DNA of 64,000 nucleotides from Burkholderiaceae bacterium (GTDB lineage: Bacteria > Pseudomonadota > Gammaproteobacteria > Burkholderiales > Burkholderiaceae_D), in the NCBI GenBank assembly GCA_030157545.1, contig JAOAUN010000025.1, forward strand, positions 1 through 64,000, written 5' to 3'. Positions 33,294-43,345 of the stretch are shown here, piece by piece. Within the stretch, counting starts at the first letter, position 1. Every line of letters starts with the position of its first letter. The notes under the pieces are model-generated. The model did no database searches and was not told the DNA's origin. It saw only the letters and a program-made list of their open reading frames with translations. The position numbers were made by a program, and so were the translations under genes.

Positions 33294-34216
33294 TAGCTTC
33301 TGTCCTCCACTTTGCGAATGGTGCGTTCAAATTCAGCGATGAAGCGTTTGGCGGGTTCATAGTCTTTATTGGAAGCAGCCGGGAAATACGCGGTTTCCAT
33401 TGATGCCAAAATTTGCCTGCCGTGAGCTGACTCATGCAAATGCAGCAGCATGGTGCGTATTTTTGCCGTAATAGCAGCGGGAACGTCATCGCGTGCCATC
33501 ACTGAATTGTTGATCAGTGGGGCAGTAGTCCATGCCACCGTTAATTGTGCTGCTTCTTGTGGATGATCTTTCTGAAATGCGCGCCACGGCGGCGGCCATG
33601 TTGCGCCGGCAGACGACTGCTTCAGATAAACGTTCATGATTGATGACTCTTGCGAGCCAACGTAGCGGTTCTTAATTTCATGCATCACATCAAGTCCCTG
33701 CGCTTGCAGGAAAGCTTGCGGCATGATGCAGCCCGCCAGAGCGGTCGGTGACGGATAACTTATTTCCTTGCCTTTAAGATCATTTACAGTCTTGATATTG
33801 CTGTCTTTGCGGATCAGGATGAGCCCCTTGAAGTCGGCTGGATCGCCTGCCATGGCAATAACGGAATAACCAAGCTTGATCGCTTCCAGTGTTTGCCATG
33901 GATTGGCGAGCAAAAATTCCGGTGCGCGCCGACGGAATTTATCTTCATAGACGGCGTAATCACGCGATGCTTCCAGTTCAAGCCGCACGCCATGTAGTTG
34001 CTGGTTCAGCTCGTCTAGCAGAGGCTGATAGGTCTGTACGAGTTTTTTAGGATTGTGTAGCGGGTGGACGGCAAAATATAAAACCTTGATTTCATCTACT
34101 ACCGGCGTATCGACATAACGCGGCCCAGCCGGCTTTGTCGAAGAATCGCAGGCGCCCATCGTTACCAGAGCCATTAACAATAGATGCCGCAAAAAATGGC
34201 GGCGAATTTTTCTCAT
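33293..34216 (-). CDS. PhnD-like solute-binding lipoprotein of the phosphorelay operon
   Basis: 307 residues from the ATG at 34216; a longer frame begins with TTG at 34261 and spoils the signal peptide. The N-terminus is a lipoprotein signal with LVTMGAC as likely lipobox. The mature part matches the phosphate/phosphonate-binding PhnD-like fold: [35 protein letters not shown] and [18 protein letters not shown]. Transport permease and ATPase genes are absent; instead the gene overlaps a hybrid kinase gene by one base. It is therefore more likely a ligand-sensing partner of the kinase than an importer subunit. Ligand unknown. Confidence 0.85.
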   Translation of the reverse strand: MRKIRRHFLRHLLLMALVTMGACDSSTKPAGPRYVDTPVVDEIKVLYFAVHPLHNPKKLVQTYQPLLDELNQQLHGVRLELEASRDYAVYEDKFRRRAPEFLLANPWQTLEAIKLGYSVIAMAGDPADFKGLILIRKDSNIKTVNDLKGKEISYPSPTALAGCIMPQAFLQAQGLDVMHEIKNRYVGSQESSIMNVYLKQSSAGATWPPPWRAFQKDHPQEAAQLTVAWTTAPLINNSVMARDDVPAAITAKIRTMLLHLHESAHGRQILASMETAYFPAASNKDYEPAKRFIAEFERTIRKVEDRS

Positions 34217-34495
34217 AAGAAATTGATCGGTCTCCGACGCATTTTGTTTGCCCCTTCTCAAACGCGAATAGGGGATTTCTTGATCAATCTATCCCTTAAA
34301 GAAGCGAGATACAAGTGCGTTTATTGGCGAAATTGTTCAATATTTTCGACAATTTCTTATTAGTAATTTATTTGAGCTTGATCTATTGCTTTGCGAAAAT
34401 TTTTTAGCATTTGTTTATGACGATATATTTTTACGGGGATATAAATAAGAGTTTTTTGATCTACTGCTCATTCAAATCATTTTCCTTAAGGTTTT

Positions 34496-36706
34496 ATGTC
34501 GCGATTGAGCAAAGCCCTGACCTCAACATTCAATTTTCTTGATGGTGGTGGCGAGATGGGTGCGCTGATACGCGCCCATGACTGGTCTGTCACGCCAATG
34601 GGGCAGCCTGACAGTTGGCCGGGAATACTCAAGACAGCCATGCACGTGGTGCTGACGAGTAACCATCCGATGCTGATCATGTGGGGGCCGCAACTGATTC
34701 ATCTTTATAACGATGCGTTTTCTGCCACCTTGGGACCGGAACGCCACCCTGTTTCGCTTGGCAGGCCCGCACGCGAAATTTGGGCGGAAGCATGGGATGT
34801 CATTGGCGACGATGTGAACTACGTCATGTCCGGCAAAGGCGCGACTTGGCACGAAGATAAGCTGGTTCCCCTAACCCGTCATGGCAAACGCGAAGATATC
34901 TGGTGGACATATGGATTCAGTCCCCTTGCCGATGAGTCGGGCGTACAGGGCTTGCTGATTATTTGCAACGACGTCACCAAAGAGCATATTGATCGTGAAT
35001 CATTGAAGCAGTCGTACCAAATTCTGGTTCAGTCGCTGGACGAAGGCTTCTGCGTGATCGACATGATCTTCGATGAAGCGGGTTTGCCGGTTGACTATAT
35101 TTATCTGGAAATCAACTCGGCCTTTGAGCAGCAAACCGGAATCGTCGATCCGGTCGGCAAGACTATCAGAGAGATTGTTCCTGAAATTGAATATCAATGG
35201 GTAGAAACGTATGGAAAGGTTGCACTGACGGGCCAGTCCATCCGCTTTGTTGAGCAGGTTGTAGCCCTCGGCCGCTGGTTTGACGTCTATGCAATTCGCA
35301 TGGGTAACGAAAAAAGCCGGAAAGTCGGCGTTCTATTCAAGGACATTACCGGACAAAAACTCACGGAGGAAAAACTCCTGCATGCGTCTTTACATGACCC
35401 GCTGACGGGCTTACCCAATCGCGCGATGCTGTTCGACTATGCAAATCGCTTGTTTTCGCACAACCAGCGCACCAGTCAATGCGCCGCAATATTGTTTTTT
35501 GACCTCGATCGCTTCAAGCCGATCAATGACAGTCATGGTCACGATGTCGGTGATGAAGTGCTCAAACTCGTCGCCAACAGGTTGTCGGCCAAGCTGCGAA
35601 CCGAAGATATCGTGATCCGCCTTGGGGGGGATGAGTTTGTCATCCTTTTGCAAGATATTAAAAACCCTGCGCAAACGGCAGCCGAGATTGTCCGCCATAT
35701 GCTCGCACGCGTCTGCGAGCCTTACCATATCGACGAACTGTGCTTGTCGCTATCAGCCTCGGCCGGTATCAGTCTTTTCCCTTTTGACGGGCATGATATT
35801 GATACCCTCATCAGCCATGCCGATATGGCGATGTATCAGGCCAAACAGGCTGGCCGGAATAATTACCAGTTTTACTCGCCGAAATTTGCCGGAAGAATGA
35901 AACTGCATCTGGCCATCGAGCAGCAGCTGAAAGCCAGCTTGAGCGATGCCAGTTTCCATTTGTGCTACCAGCCGGTACTTAATGTAGAAACCCGCGCCAT
36001 CGTCAGTGTCGAAGCGCTGCTACGCTGGCCGAACAAGGAAATCGGGCCGGACCAGTTTGTGCCAGTAGCCGAAGCAACCGGCATCATCAACCCGATTGGT
36101 CGCTGGTTACTTGAAGAAGCCTGTCTGCAGCACAAGGCATGGATTGCGCGCGGCTTGCCGCCAATACCGATTGCCGTAAATGTGTCTGTTGTCGAATTTC
36201 GTGACAAAAATTTTATCAAGCGCTTCGATGATGTCATCCGCAAGCATGGTCTCGATAGAAATGCCTTACAAGTAGAGTTGACCGAAACTGCTGTGATGGA
36301 CGACCTTGAGCATGCAGTGATGGTGCTGTCCCAGCTGAAAACCCTGGGTGTGACCGTACTGCTTGATGATTTTGGCACTGGTTACTCTAGCCTTGCTTAT
36401 CTTGCGCGCTTACCTTTGGATAAAGTCAAGATCGACAAATCCTTCATCTCAGGGCTCGAAGCCGACCTTGCCTGCAGAGCCGTCACCGACGCCGTCATCA
36501 CTCTGGGCCGCAAGCTCAACCTCGACGTTGTGGCCGAAGGTATCGAGAGCTCGAACATGCTCGATTACGTCTATTCGCATGGCTGCACGCAGGTACAAGG
36601 ATATTATTTGGGCATGCCGATGAAAGGCGACATTTTCGAAACCTGGTATGTCGAACACTGCAAGCAAGGTCAGGGCATCAATCATCGCGCTATGCGCTTG
36701 CATTGA
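34496..36706 (+). CDS. Soluble PAS-GGDEF-EAL protein
   Basis: 736 residues without membrane helices. Residues about 20-160 are a PAS-like domain of the kind with MGQPDSWPGILKTA and MWGPQLIHLYNDAF, often found in sensor kinases; a second PAS lies at about 172-290. GGDEF is intact (RLGGDEF, 377-381). EAL is intact (SVEALLRW, 506-508) with DDFGTGYSSL and AEGIES. It should be a cytoplasmic bifunctional cyclic-di-GMP enzyme. The start ATG at 34496 follows AAGG. The AT-rich 34217-34495 stretch separates it from the divergent PhnD-like operon and should hold promoters for both. Confidence 0.92.
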   Translation: MSRLSKALTSTFNFLDGGGEMGALIRAHDWSVTPMGQPDSWPGILKTAMHVVLTSNHPMLIMWGPQLIHLYNDAFSATLGPERHPVSLGRPAREIWAEAWDVIGDDVNYVMSGKGATWHEDKLVPLTRHGKREDIWWTYGFSPLADESGVQGLLIICNDVTKEHIDRESLKQSYQILVQSLDEGFCVIDMIFDEAGLPVDYIYLEINSAFEQQTGIVDPVGKTIREIVPEIEYQWVETYGKVALTGQSIRFVEQVVALGRWFDVYAIRMGNEKSRKVGVLFKDITGQKLTEEKLLHASLHDPLTGLPNRAMLFDYANRLFSHNQRTSQCAAILFFDLDRFKPINDSHGHDVGDEVLKLVANRLSAKLRTEDIVIRLGGDEFVILLQDIKNPAQTAAEIVRHMLARVCEPYHIDELCLSLSASAGISLFPFDGHDIDTLISHADMAMYQAKQAGRNNYQFYSPKFAGRMKLHLAIEQQLKASLSDASFHLCYQPVLNVETRAIVSVEALLRWPNKEIGPDQFVPVAEATGIINPIGRWLLEEACLQHKAWIARGLPPIPIAVNVSVVEFRDKNFIKRFDDVIRKHGLDRNALQVELTETAVMDDLEHAVMVLSQLKTLGVTVLLDDFGTGYSSLAYLARLPLDKVKIDKSFISGLEADLACRAVTDAVITLGRKLNLDVVAEGIESSNMLDYVYSHGCTQVQGYYLGMPMKGDIFETWYVEHCKQGQGINHRAMRLH

Positions 36707-36720
36707 TTTTTTCAGCGCAC

Positions 36721-36757
36721 GACGAAAGACGCGGGATCCCGGCACCTTTCGTAAAAA
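36721..36757. repeat. Partial copy of the palindromic intergenic repeat
   Basis: ACGAAAGACGCGGGATCCCG followed by GCACCTTTCGT resembles one arm of the repeats at 56-166 and 4981-5081, shortened and changed. It lies just after the stop of the GGDEF-EAL gene. Confidence 0.5.
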
Positions 36758-36854
36758 ACCCGCCAACTCATGCAGTCTGCCAAACCGCAAGCCCCGGCAA
36801 GCTATCTATTGACCCCATCCCATACCCACTAAAAGAGGGAAGTGCAAAATGAGC

Positions 36855-36882
36855 TTGATACTGTATAAACATACAGTATCAT
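36855..36882 (+). promoter_or_regulatory. SOS promoter with LexA box for umuDC
   Basis: TTGATA (36855-36860) and TATCAT (36877-36882) are spaced by 16 bases and form a good sigma-70 promoter. The spacer plus edges is a perfect LexA box: CTGT-N8-ACAG at 36861-36876 within the palindrome GATACTGT..ACAGTATC. LexA bound here would block RNA polymerase. The predicted transcription start, about 36889-36890, coincides with the umuD ATG. Confidence 0.9.
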
Positions 36883-36889
36883 ATGGCCT

Positions 36890-37330
36890 ATGAGTAATAC
36901 AGCCCATCCACCTTTGCTTCCCGTCCAGCCGGTCTCCGTCCCTTTGTGGCTGGACCTGTTTGACTGGTCAGTGCAAGCCGGTTTTCCCTCACCGGCTGGC
37001 GACCATACCCAAAAGCGCATTGACCTCAACGACCATCTGATCCGCAATAAGGAAGCAACCTTCCTGTTCCGCGTGAAAGGCGACTCCATGACCGGTGCCG
37101 GTATTTTCGAAGGCGACACGCTGGTAGTCGACCGCTCGATTGAACCGCGCCATCACGCCATCGTACTTGCCGTGCTCAACAATGAATTTACCGTCAAGCG
37201 CCTGCACCGGCGCGGCGGCATCATCAAACTGATGCCGGAAAACCCGCTCTATCCGCCCATCCACATCAAGAGCGGCGAAGAACTATCGGTCTGGGGCGTG
37301 GTGACGTACAACCTGCACAAACTGTTCTGA
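36890..37330 (+). CDS. umuD: UmuD, SOS mutagenesis protease-like subunit
   Basis: 146 residues of the LexA/UmuD S24 peptidase family. The self-cleavage site is Ala30-Gly31 (SVQAGFPSP). The catalytic dyad is Ser66 (KGDSMTGAG) and Lys103 (FTVKRLHR), 37 residues apart as in E. coli UmuD. RecA-stimulated self-cleavage gives UmuD', the partner of UmuC in DNA polymerase V. umuC starts 8 bases downstream. The LexA box lies 11 bases before the ATG and no Shine-Dalgarno site is seen. Confidence 0.95.
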   Translation: MSNTAHPPLLPVQPVSVPLWLDLFDWSVQAGFPSPAGDHTQKRIDLNDHLIRNKEATFLFRVKGDSMTGAGIFEGDTLVVDRSIEPRHHAIVLAVLNNEFTVKRLHRRGGIIKLMPENPLYPPIHIKSGEELSVWGVVTYNLHKLF

Positions 37331-37337
37331 GGTTTAC

Positions 37338-38615
37338 ATGGAGAAGCCCGTGCAGCAGTTGGCGCTGGTTGACTGCAATAATTTTTACGTCAGTTGCGAG
37401 CGCCTGTTCCGCCCCGACTTGAAAGACCGGCCGGTGGTGGTGCTGTCGAATAACGACGGCTGCATCGTCTCGCGCTCCAATGAAGCCAAGGCGCTCGGCA
37501 TAGGTATGGCGCAGCCGTGGTTTCAGATCAAAGAGCTGGCCGAAGAGCACGGCGTGCTCGCGCTCAGTTCCAACTATGCGCTGTATGCCGACCTATCAAA
37601 TCGCGTGATGACGATTCTTGCCGACTACTCGCCGCGGCAGGAAATTTATTCTATCGATGAATGCTTTGTCGACCTGACCGGCACCGCCGAACTGCGTGCC
37701 GTCAGTTATGCCATGCGCGAAACCGTGCGGCGCTGGACCGGCATTCCGGTCTGCGTCGGCATCGGCCCTACTAAGACGCTGGCCAAGCTGGCCAACCATG
37801 TCGCCAAGAAGCACCCACGCTCACAAGGGGTCTTCAACTATAACGACTTGAGTGAAGCGCAGCAGGTGAAATTGCTGTCGCAATTGCCGGTGAAGGAGGT
37901 GTGGGGCGTCGGTAGCAAACTCACGCGCCGGCTGGCCGAGCATGACATTCACACCGTGCTGGATTTGCGCGACGCGCACACGCCGACCATGCGCGCGCAG
38001 TTTGGCGTGGTGATGGAAAAAACCCAGCGTGAATTGCAGGGATTGGCTTGTATCGATTTACAGGAAATCACGCCGCCGCGACAGCAGATCATCGCCAGCC
38101 GTTCATTCGGTCAGGCGGTGGAAGACTGCGCGGTACTCAAAGACGCGGTAGCGAGCTTTGTCGCCAACGCCTGCGTTAAATTGCGCGGGCAGGGCAGTTG
38201 CGCCGCTGTCGTGCAGGTATTCCTGATGACGAACCGCTTTCGTCCCGAGCTGCCGCAATACAATCCGTCGCTGGCGATTGCCTTGCCCCAGCCAAGCAGC
38301 GACAGCCTGCTCATCAACCGCTGGGCTGGCTGGCTGGTCGATCGCATGTGGAAGCCCGGCTATGCGTATAAAAAAGCCGGCGTCATGCTGAGTGAAATTA
38401 CCCTGGCAAGCCAGCAGCAAGGTGACTTGCTGGCGCCGCTGGCCACACCAGATGGCAAGCTCATGCGCGCACTCGATAGCCTCAACGAGCGCTATGGCCG
38501 CGGCACCGTCAAGCTGTCAACGCAAGGCGCCGGCCTCTTGTGGCAAATGCGGCAAGACAGCAAGTCGCCTGCGTACACCACTGATTGGGAAGGGTTGCCG
38601 GCGGTTCGCTGTTAA
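37338..38615 (+). CDS. umuC: UmuC, catalytic subunit of DNA polymerase V
   Basis: 425 residues, normal length. The Y-family polymerase signatures ALVDCNNFYVSCERLF (first metal Asp) and YSIDECFVDLTG (Asp-Glu pair) are intact, followed by the helix-hairpin-helix region VWGVGSKLTRRLAEH and the little-finger and C-terminal UmuC domain. It carries out error-prone translesion synthesis with UmuD'. It is co-transcribed with umuD from the LexA-controlled promoter. A product-specific oddity is not seen. Confidence 0.95.
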   Translation: MEKPVQQLALVDCNNFYVSCERLFRPDLKDRPVVVLSNNDGCIVSRSNEAKALGIGMAQPWFQIKELAEEHGVLALSSNYALYADLSNRVMTILADYSPRQEIYSIDECFVDLTGTAELRAVSYAMRETVRRWTGIPVCVGIGPTKTLAKLANHVAKKHPRSQGVFNYNDLSEAQQVKLLSQLPVKEVWGVGSKLTRRLAEHDIHTVLDLRDAHTPTMRAQFGVVMEKTQRELQGLACIDLQEITPPRQQIIASRSFGQAVEDCAVLKDAVASFVANACVKLRGQGSCAAVVQVFLMTNRFRPELPQYNPSLAIALPQPSSDSLLINRWAGWLVDRMWKPGYAYKKAGVMLSEITLASQQQGDLLAPLATPDGKLMRALDSLNERYGRGTVKLSTQGAGLLWQMRQDSKSPAYTTDWEGLPAVRC

Positions 38616-38673
38616 AGATTTCGGCTGGACGCTGCCAATTGACTTGGCTGCCTGAATTGCCTATGTTCTTTCC

Positions 38674-41600
38674 ATGCGTCTGTCTTTTTTCACCCGCCCC
38701 CTGAACTGGCCGCGACGTCTCGTACTGGCTGCTGCAGTTCTGCTGTTATTTCTTTTCTATGTCGCCATCATCGGCGTGCGTATAGACGCCTCGGCTTTGC
38801 GTCCTGTAGTTGCCGGCATTTTGTCAGATAAACTGGGTCGCGCCGTTCATCTTGACGGCGTAGTGCAGCTTGAAGTGAGCTTGCGGCCTTCTTTGCTGAT
38901 ACGGCAAGTGCGTATCGCGCAGGCTAGTGGATTTGGCGACGGCGATTTATTGCAAGTCGGGGAATTGCGCATGGCGCTGGACCTGCTGCCGCTTTTGCAT
39001 AAGCGTTTGCGAGCTGACGAACTGGCCGGCCGCGACGTCAAACTTGTGCTCAAGCAGCATGCAGACGGCAGCAATAACTGGACCTTCAAAACAGACGCTG
39101 CGGCACCCGTCGATGATGATGCGGCAGTCGATTTGAAGCAGGCCGCGCGTATAGCCATTCGTAAAATTACGCTTAGCAGCATCAATGTCGAATACCGCGG
39201 CATCAATGACAAGCCGCAGTATTTTGCGCTCGACAAGCTCGATGCAGCGATCCCCGCTGGTGGTTCCATGCATTTGCATGCCGAAGGGCGTGTCGAACAA
39301 ACATTGGGCTACAAGCTTGCGCTTGAAGGTGGCTCGCTCGCTGCACTGGCGGCCGGCAAGGCGCCGTGGCCACTTTCGCTGAAGCTCGAATTTTTAGGTA
39401 GCACCCTCAACGGTATCGGTACGCTGGAAGCTGGCCGCAGCACTTTGCGCTTTGGCTTGGGTACGCCCGACTTGGCCAAGTTCGGCCGACTGCTTGACAT
39501 CAGCCTGCCAGACGCTGGCGCGGCCGGCATTGGCGGCCTGTTACGCGTCGAGCCTGGTGTGATTCAGCTTTCGGAATTATCGGGTGCGCTGGGTAAAACG
39601 ACGCTCACTGGCGCGCTTGCGATTGACCTGCGCAACGAACAGCCAAAACTTGCTGGCTCGCTGTCGCTGCCGACGCTGGACCTGCGACCCTTCCTCGGAC
39701 AGGAGGATGACGATGAGGAGCCGCCTGCCAACCTGCGTGAACTCTATAAAAGCCTGGCGCGTGCGCGCTTCGATCTGAGTGCGCTCAATGAATACGACAT
39801 TGATGTAGGCCTCAAGGTCGGCCAGTGGCTCAGTCTGCCCGGCGACATGCGTGACGCCGCGTTGCAGCTAAAGCTAGAACGCGGCAAGTTGTCGCTGCCC
39901 TTGCACGCGACGGTTGCCGGTGTGCCGCTCAAAGGCGGCGTTTTTGCCGATGCCGCTATTGCCATCCCAAGTTTCAGGCTTGAATTTGGTGCCGAGAAGG
40001 CCGACATTGGCGGCCTTGCGCAATTACTGACCGGCGCGCAGGGCATAGAAGGCAAGCTAGGCCGACTGAAGCTGCAGCTCGATTCCAGCGGCAAGCATGG
40101 GCAGGCACTGATGGAAGCACTGGCCGTGAATCTGGAACTCACAGGCAGTCGTCTCAGCTACGGCAATGTCGCCGGTGGCAAGCCAGTCGGTTTTACGCTC
40201 GACAAATTCAAGTTGTCGCTGCCGGCCAACCAGCCGCTCAGAGGTTCGCTCAAGGGCAGCTTGCTGGGGCAGCCGCTGGATGCAGAATTATCCGGTGGCG
40301 TGCTCGCGGCAAGCATGGCGTCTGGCACAACGCCGATTGAATTCAATGCTCGTTCGCAAGGCGTGATGGCGCGGGTTGCCGGTACCTTCAGCGCCGACAC
40401 GCTGGCTGATCTTGTCTTCAGCGTCGGTGCAGCAAAGTCGGGCGAGGTCGCTGCGTGGTTCGGCTTGAAGCCCGATGCAGCCGTACCACTGGCGCTGGCT
40501 GGTCATGTGACGATGAAGCAGGCTGACTGGCATTTGTCCAACCTGGTGTTCCAGCTGGGGCAGAGCGTTGTTTATGCAGACGTGGCCAGCAGCGGTCCGG
40601 CAGGGCGCGCGGTGCTGCGCGCCAAAGTCGATGTCACTCGCATAGACAGCGCTGAGCTCGACAGCTTGCGTCCGGTTGCGGTGAATCCTGAGAAATCAGC
40701 GCAAGGTCCGGTGCTCGACATACCCATACTGCCGCAACAAATCGTGTTGAGTGACGCCGACATCAGTGTGCATGTTGCCAGCGTCGACGGTGCGAAACTC
40801 AAAGTCCGCGACCTGTCTTTTAACGGGCGCATACGCGAAGGTTTCATGCAGACTTCGCCCTTCGCTGCCAATCTGGCCGACACCAGTTTTGATGGCGCCA
40901 TCATGCTCGACTTGCGAGGTCAGCTGCCACGAATACAGCTTTGGCTGTCTGCCACCGATGTTAATGCCGGCAACATCTTGCAGCAATTGAATCTGGTGCA
41001 GACCTTGGACGCCAGTATTGCGCATCTGGGTTTGTATCTTGATAGCCAATCGAGCAAGCTGTCAGGGCTGATTGCCAATGCCAGTCTCTCCGGCGAGATC
41101 GATGGCGGCCGGCTGGTGCTGCGTGACGCTAATACCGGTGCGGCAGCCAGTATCGTCGTCACTCAGGGTGTATTGACAGCCGCACCTGCCGAGCGCGTCA
41201 AACTCGACGTGGCTGGTACGCTTGAATCGCTGCCGGTCACTATTGCAGTTCGCAGTGCGCCCGCCAGAGACTTGGTCAATCCCGTACTGCGGGTTCCATT
41301 CGAGCTTACGGTCGAAGCGGCAGAATCGCGGCTCAGCTTGTCCGGTTCGCTGGCGCGCGATATCGCCGAACGTGACGTGGAGCTGGCCTTGAAAGCCAGC
41401 GGCCAGCGTTTCGATCATTTGAATAAACTATTGCGCGTATCTTTGCCGCCGTGGGGGCCATGGTCGGCCGCCGGTCAGTTCCGCATGTCGCGCAACGGCT
41501 ATGCAGTCAAGCAGTTGAAGCTGCAAGTTGGCAGTAGTGAATTGAACGGTCACGGCGCGTTTGAAACCAGTGGCAAGCGTCCGCGACTTGAGGTGGCACT

Positions 41601-42585
41601 CGCTGCGCCGCTGATACAACTCGAAGATTTTCGTACGGGTAGTTGGTCGGCTACAGAAAGTCACATAGCACCGACAGCACCGACAGCAGTAAAGACCAAA
41701 GATGCAGATCAGGACGCGTTGCGCAAGCAAGCCAGTGACGCCAGCGACCAAGTGCAGGGGCTGTTGAGCCCGGCCTTGCTGCAGCAGATGAATGCAACGC
41801 TGAGCGTGGAGGTCGAACGGGTTTTGTCCGGCCGCGATCAGTTAGGCAGCGGCAGCTTGCAGGCGCGGGTTGAAAATGGTCGCGCTGAAATCGGACCGGT
41901 CAAAATTGCTATGCCGGGTGGATCAGCGCAGGGTTCGCTGTCGTATGTGCCGGGTGAACGTGACGTGCAGGCAGATCTGAGACTTGATGTCGAAAAATTT
42001 GACTACGGCGTCCTGGCGCGGCGCATCAAACCCGAGTCCGACATGGGTGGCCGTTTCAGTGTCCATGTCGATGTGAGTTCACGTGCACAGCGACTGTCGG
42101 AAATTCTGCGTCATGGCAGCGGCCAGATTGATTTCGCTGTGTGGCCGGAAAATTTGAAGGCTGATGTATTCGACATGTGGGCCGTGAATGTATTAGTCGC
42201 TTTGTTGCCAACGCTCGATCCAGACAATGTCTCTAAAGTGAATTGCGCAGTAGGACGCTTTTCGCTCGACAACGGCAAACTGAATCAACAGCAGCTCGTG
42301 ATTGATACCAGCCAGATGCGCGTAACGGGTACTTCCAGCGCCAGCTTTGTTGATGAAACCTTGCAGCTGCGCTTGCAGCCACAAGCCAAGAGTGCACAGT
42401 TCTTGAGTCTGGCGATACCGATAGAAGTGCGTGGCACGTTCAAGCAATTTTCAGTCGGGCCGAATCCGGGTGATATCTTTGCAACGGTGGTGCGTATGGC
42501 GACGTCGATTTTCTGGGTGCCATTCAAAAAGCTGTTTGAAGACAAGGTGCCGGTTGATGGGAGCGATGTTTGTGGCGTACGTTGA
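38674..42585 (+). CDS. AsmA family protein
   Basis: 1303 residues with one N-terminal membrane helix (about 16-36: LVLAAAVLLLFLFYVAIIGV) and a very long periplasmic part. The N-terminal chorein-like AsmA region (ILSDKLGRAVHLDG..) and the C-terminal AsmA_2 region (FDMWAVNVLVALLPTLD.., FVDETLQLRLQPQAK) are present. AsmA-like proteins are thought to move phospholipids between the membranes as long hydrophobic-groove bridges. It starts 59 bases after umuC in the same direction but is functionally unrelated, and it lies outside any obvious envelope operon. Confidence 0.9.
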   Translation: MRLSFFTRPLNWPRRLVLAAAVLLLFLFYVAIIGVRIDASALRPVVAGILSDKLGRAVHLDGVVQLEVSLRPSLLIRQVRIAQASGFGDGDLLQVGELRMALDLLPLLHKRLRADELAGRDVKLVLKQHADGSNNWTFKTDAAAPVDDDAAVDLKQAARIAIRKITLSSINVEYRGINDKPQYFALDKLDAAIPAGGSMHLHAEGRVEQTLGYKLALEGGSLAALAAGKAPWPLSLKLEFLGSTLNGIGTLEAGRSTLRFGLGTPDLAKFGRLLDISLPDAGAAGIGGLLRVEPGVIQLSELSGALGKTTLTGALAIDLRNEQPKLAGSLSLPTLDLRPFLGQEDDDEEPPANLRELYKSLARARFDLSALNEYDIDVGLKVGQWLSLPGDMRDAALQLKLERGKLSLPLHATVAGVPLKGGVFADAAIAIPSFRLEFGAEKADIGGLAQLLTGAQGIEGKLGRLKLQLDSSGKHGQALMEALAVNLELTGSRLSYGNVAGGKPVGFTLDKFKLSLPANQPLRGSLKGSLLGQPLDAELSGGVLAASMASGTTPIEFNARSQGVMARVAGTFSADTLADLVFSVGAAKSGEVAAWFGLKPDAAVPLALAGHVTMKQADWHLSNLVFQLGQSVVYADVASSGPAGRAVLRAKVDVTRIDSAELDSLRPVAVNPEKSAQGPVLDIPILPQQIVLSDADISVHVASVDGAKLKVRDLSFNGRIREGFMQTSPFAANLADTSFDGAIMLDLRGQLPRIQLWLSATDVNAGNILQQLNLVQTLDASIAHLGLYLDSQSSKLSGLIANASLSGEIDGGRLVLRDANTGAAASIVVTQGVLTAAPAERVKLDVAGTLESLPVTIAVRSAPARDLVNPVLRVPFELTVEAAESRLSLSGSLARDIAERDVELALKASGQRFDHLNKLLRVSLPPWGPWSAAGQFRMSRNGYAVKQLKLQVGSSELNGHGAFETSGKRPRLEVALAAPLIQLEDFRTGSWSATESHIAPTAPTAVKTKDADQDALRKQASDASDQVQGLLSPALLQQMNATLSVEVERVLSGRDQLGSGSLQARVENGRAEIGPVKIAMPGGSAQGSLSYVPGERDVQADLRLDVEKFDYGVLARRIKPESDMGGRFSVHVDVSSRAQRLSEILRHGSGQIDFAVWPENLKADVFDMWAVNVLVALLPTLDPDNVSKVNCAVGRFSLDNGKLNQQQLVIDTSQMRVTGTSSASFVDETLQLRLQPQAKSAQFLSLAIPIEVRGTFKQFSVGPNPGDIFATVVRMATSIFWVPFKKLFEDKVPVDGSDVCGVR

Positions 42586-42667
42586 AAATTGATTGTGGTG
42601 CTTGATTTATGGAAGTTGTACAGCTGAAAATAATCGCACGACAAAACATAAAACGGTCATGGCCATT

Positions 42668-43096
42668 CTATATCCCTACCAGCCTCGCCTCCATCGTAAT
42701 AGTAGCGTTGAGAACTTTCGATACCGGACAGCCAGCTTTGGCCGCATTCGCAGCTTTCTCAAATGCTTCTTTGCTGGCGCCCGGGATTTCAGCCTCCAGC
42801 GTCAAGTGAATGGTCGTGATTGAAAAACCGTTGCCCTCTTTTTCCAGCGTGACCGCAGCACTGGTGCGCAGACTGCTGGCTGTAAGTCCCGCATCCTCAA
42901 GCTGCGCTGACAGTGCCATCGTAAAGCAGCCAGCGTGGGCAGCGGCGATCAATTCTTCAGGGTTAGTGCCAGGTTCGGACTCGAAGCGTTTGGCAAAACC
43001 GTAAGGGGTGTCCTGCAATACGCCGCTTTCCGTGGAAAGCTGACCCTTGCCTTGTTTCAGATTGCCGCTCCAGACGGCATTGGCTTTGCGTTGCAT
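42668..43096 (-). CDS. OsmC family peroxiredoxin
   Basis: 142 residues with the two redox Cys of OsmC proteins: Cys57 in AAAHAGCFTMALS and Cys123 in KAGCPVSKVLN, plus the Arg-containing RFESEPGTNPEELI segment. OsmC dimers reduce organic hydroperoxides with lipoyl or thioredoxin-type reductants in the cytoplasm. Length is normal. The gene is convergent with the AsmA gene (82-base gap) and followed upstream by a 249-base stretch without a gene. Confidence 0.95.
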   Translation of the reverse strand: MQRKANAVWSGNLKQGKGQLSTESGVLQDTPYGFAKRFESEPGTNPEELIAAAHAGCFTMALSAQLEDAGLTASSLRTSAAVTLEKEGNGFSITTIHLTLEAEIPGASKEAFEKAANAAKAGCPVSKVLNATITMEARLVGI

Positions 43097-43345
43097 GTGC
43101 TTGCTCCCTTTGAATGGAAATAGGCAAGCTGTTGATTATCGCGGGCAGACATAGCTGCACTTTGATGTATGTCAGTCTAATTGAAAGATTGGAAAAATAT
43201 CATGATGCGTATGTGGTGTTTAAAACTACCGCATAGATGGACTCTCATCACGACTGGACAAAATGATGATGGTGTTTGAGCGTGATGAATTTCTTTGGAT
43301 GACGGATATTTTAAATCTGTCGCGATTCCACCTTTTGAGTAACAA

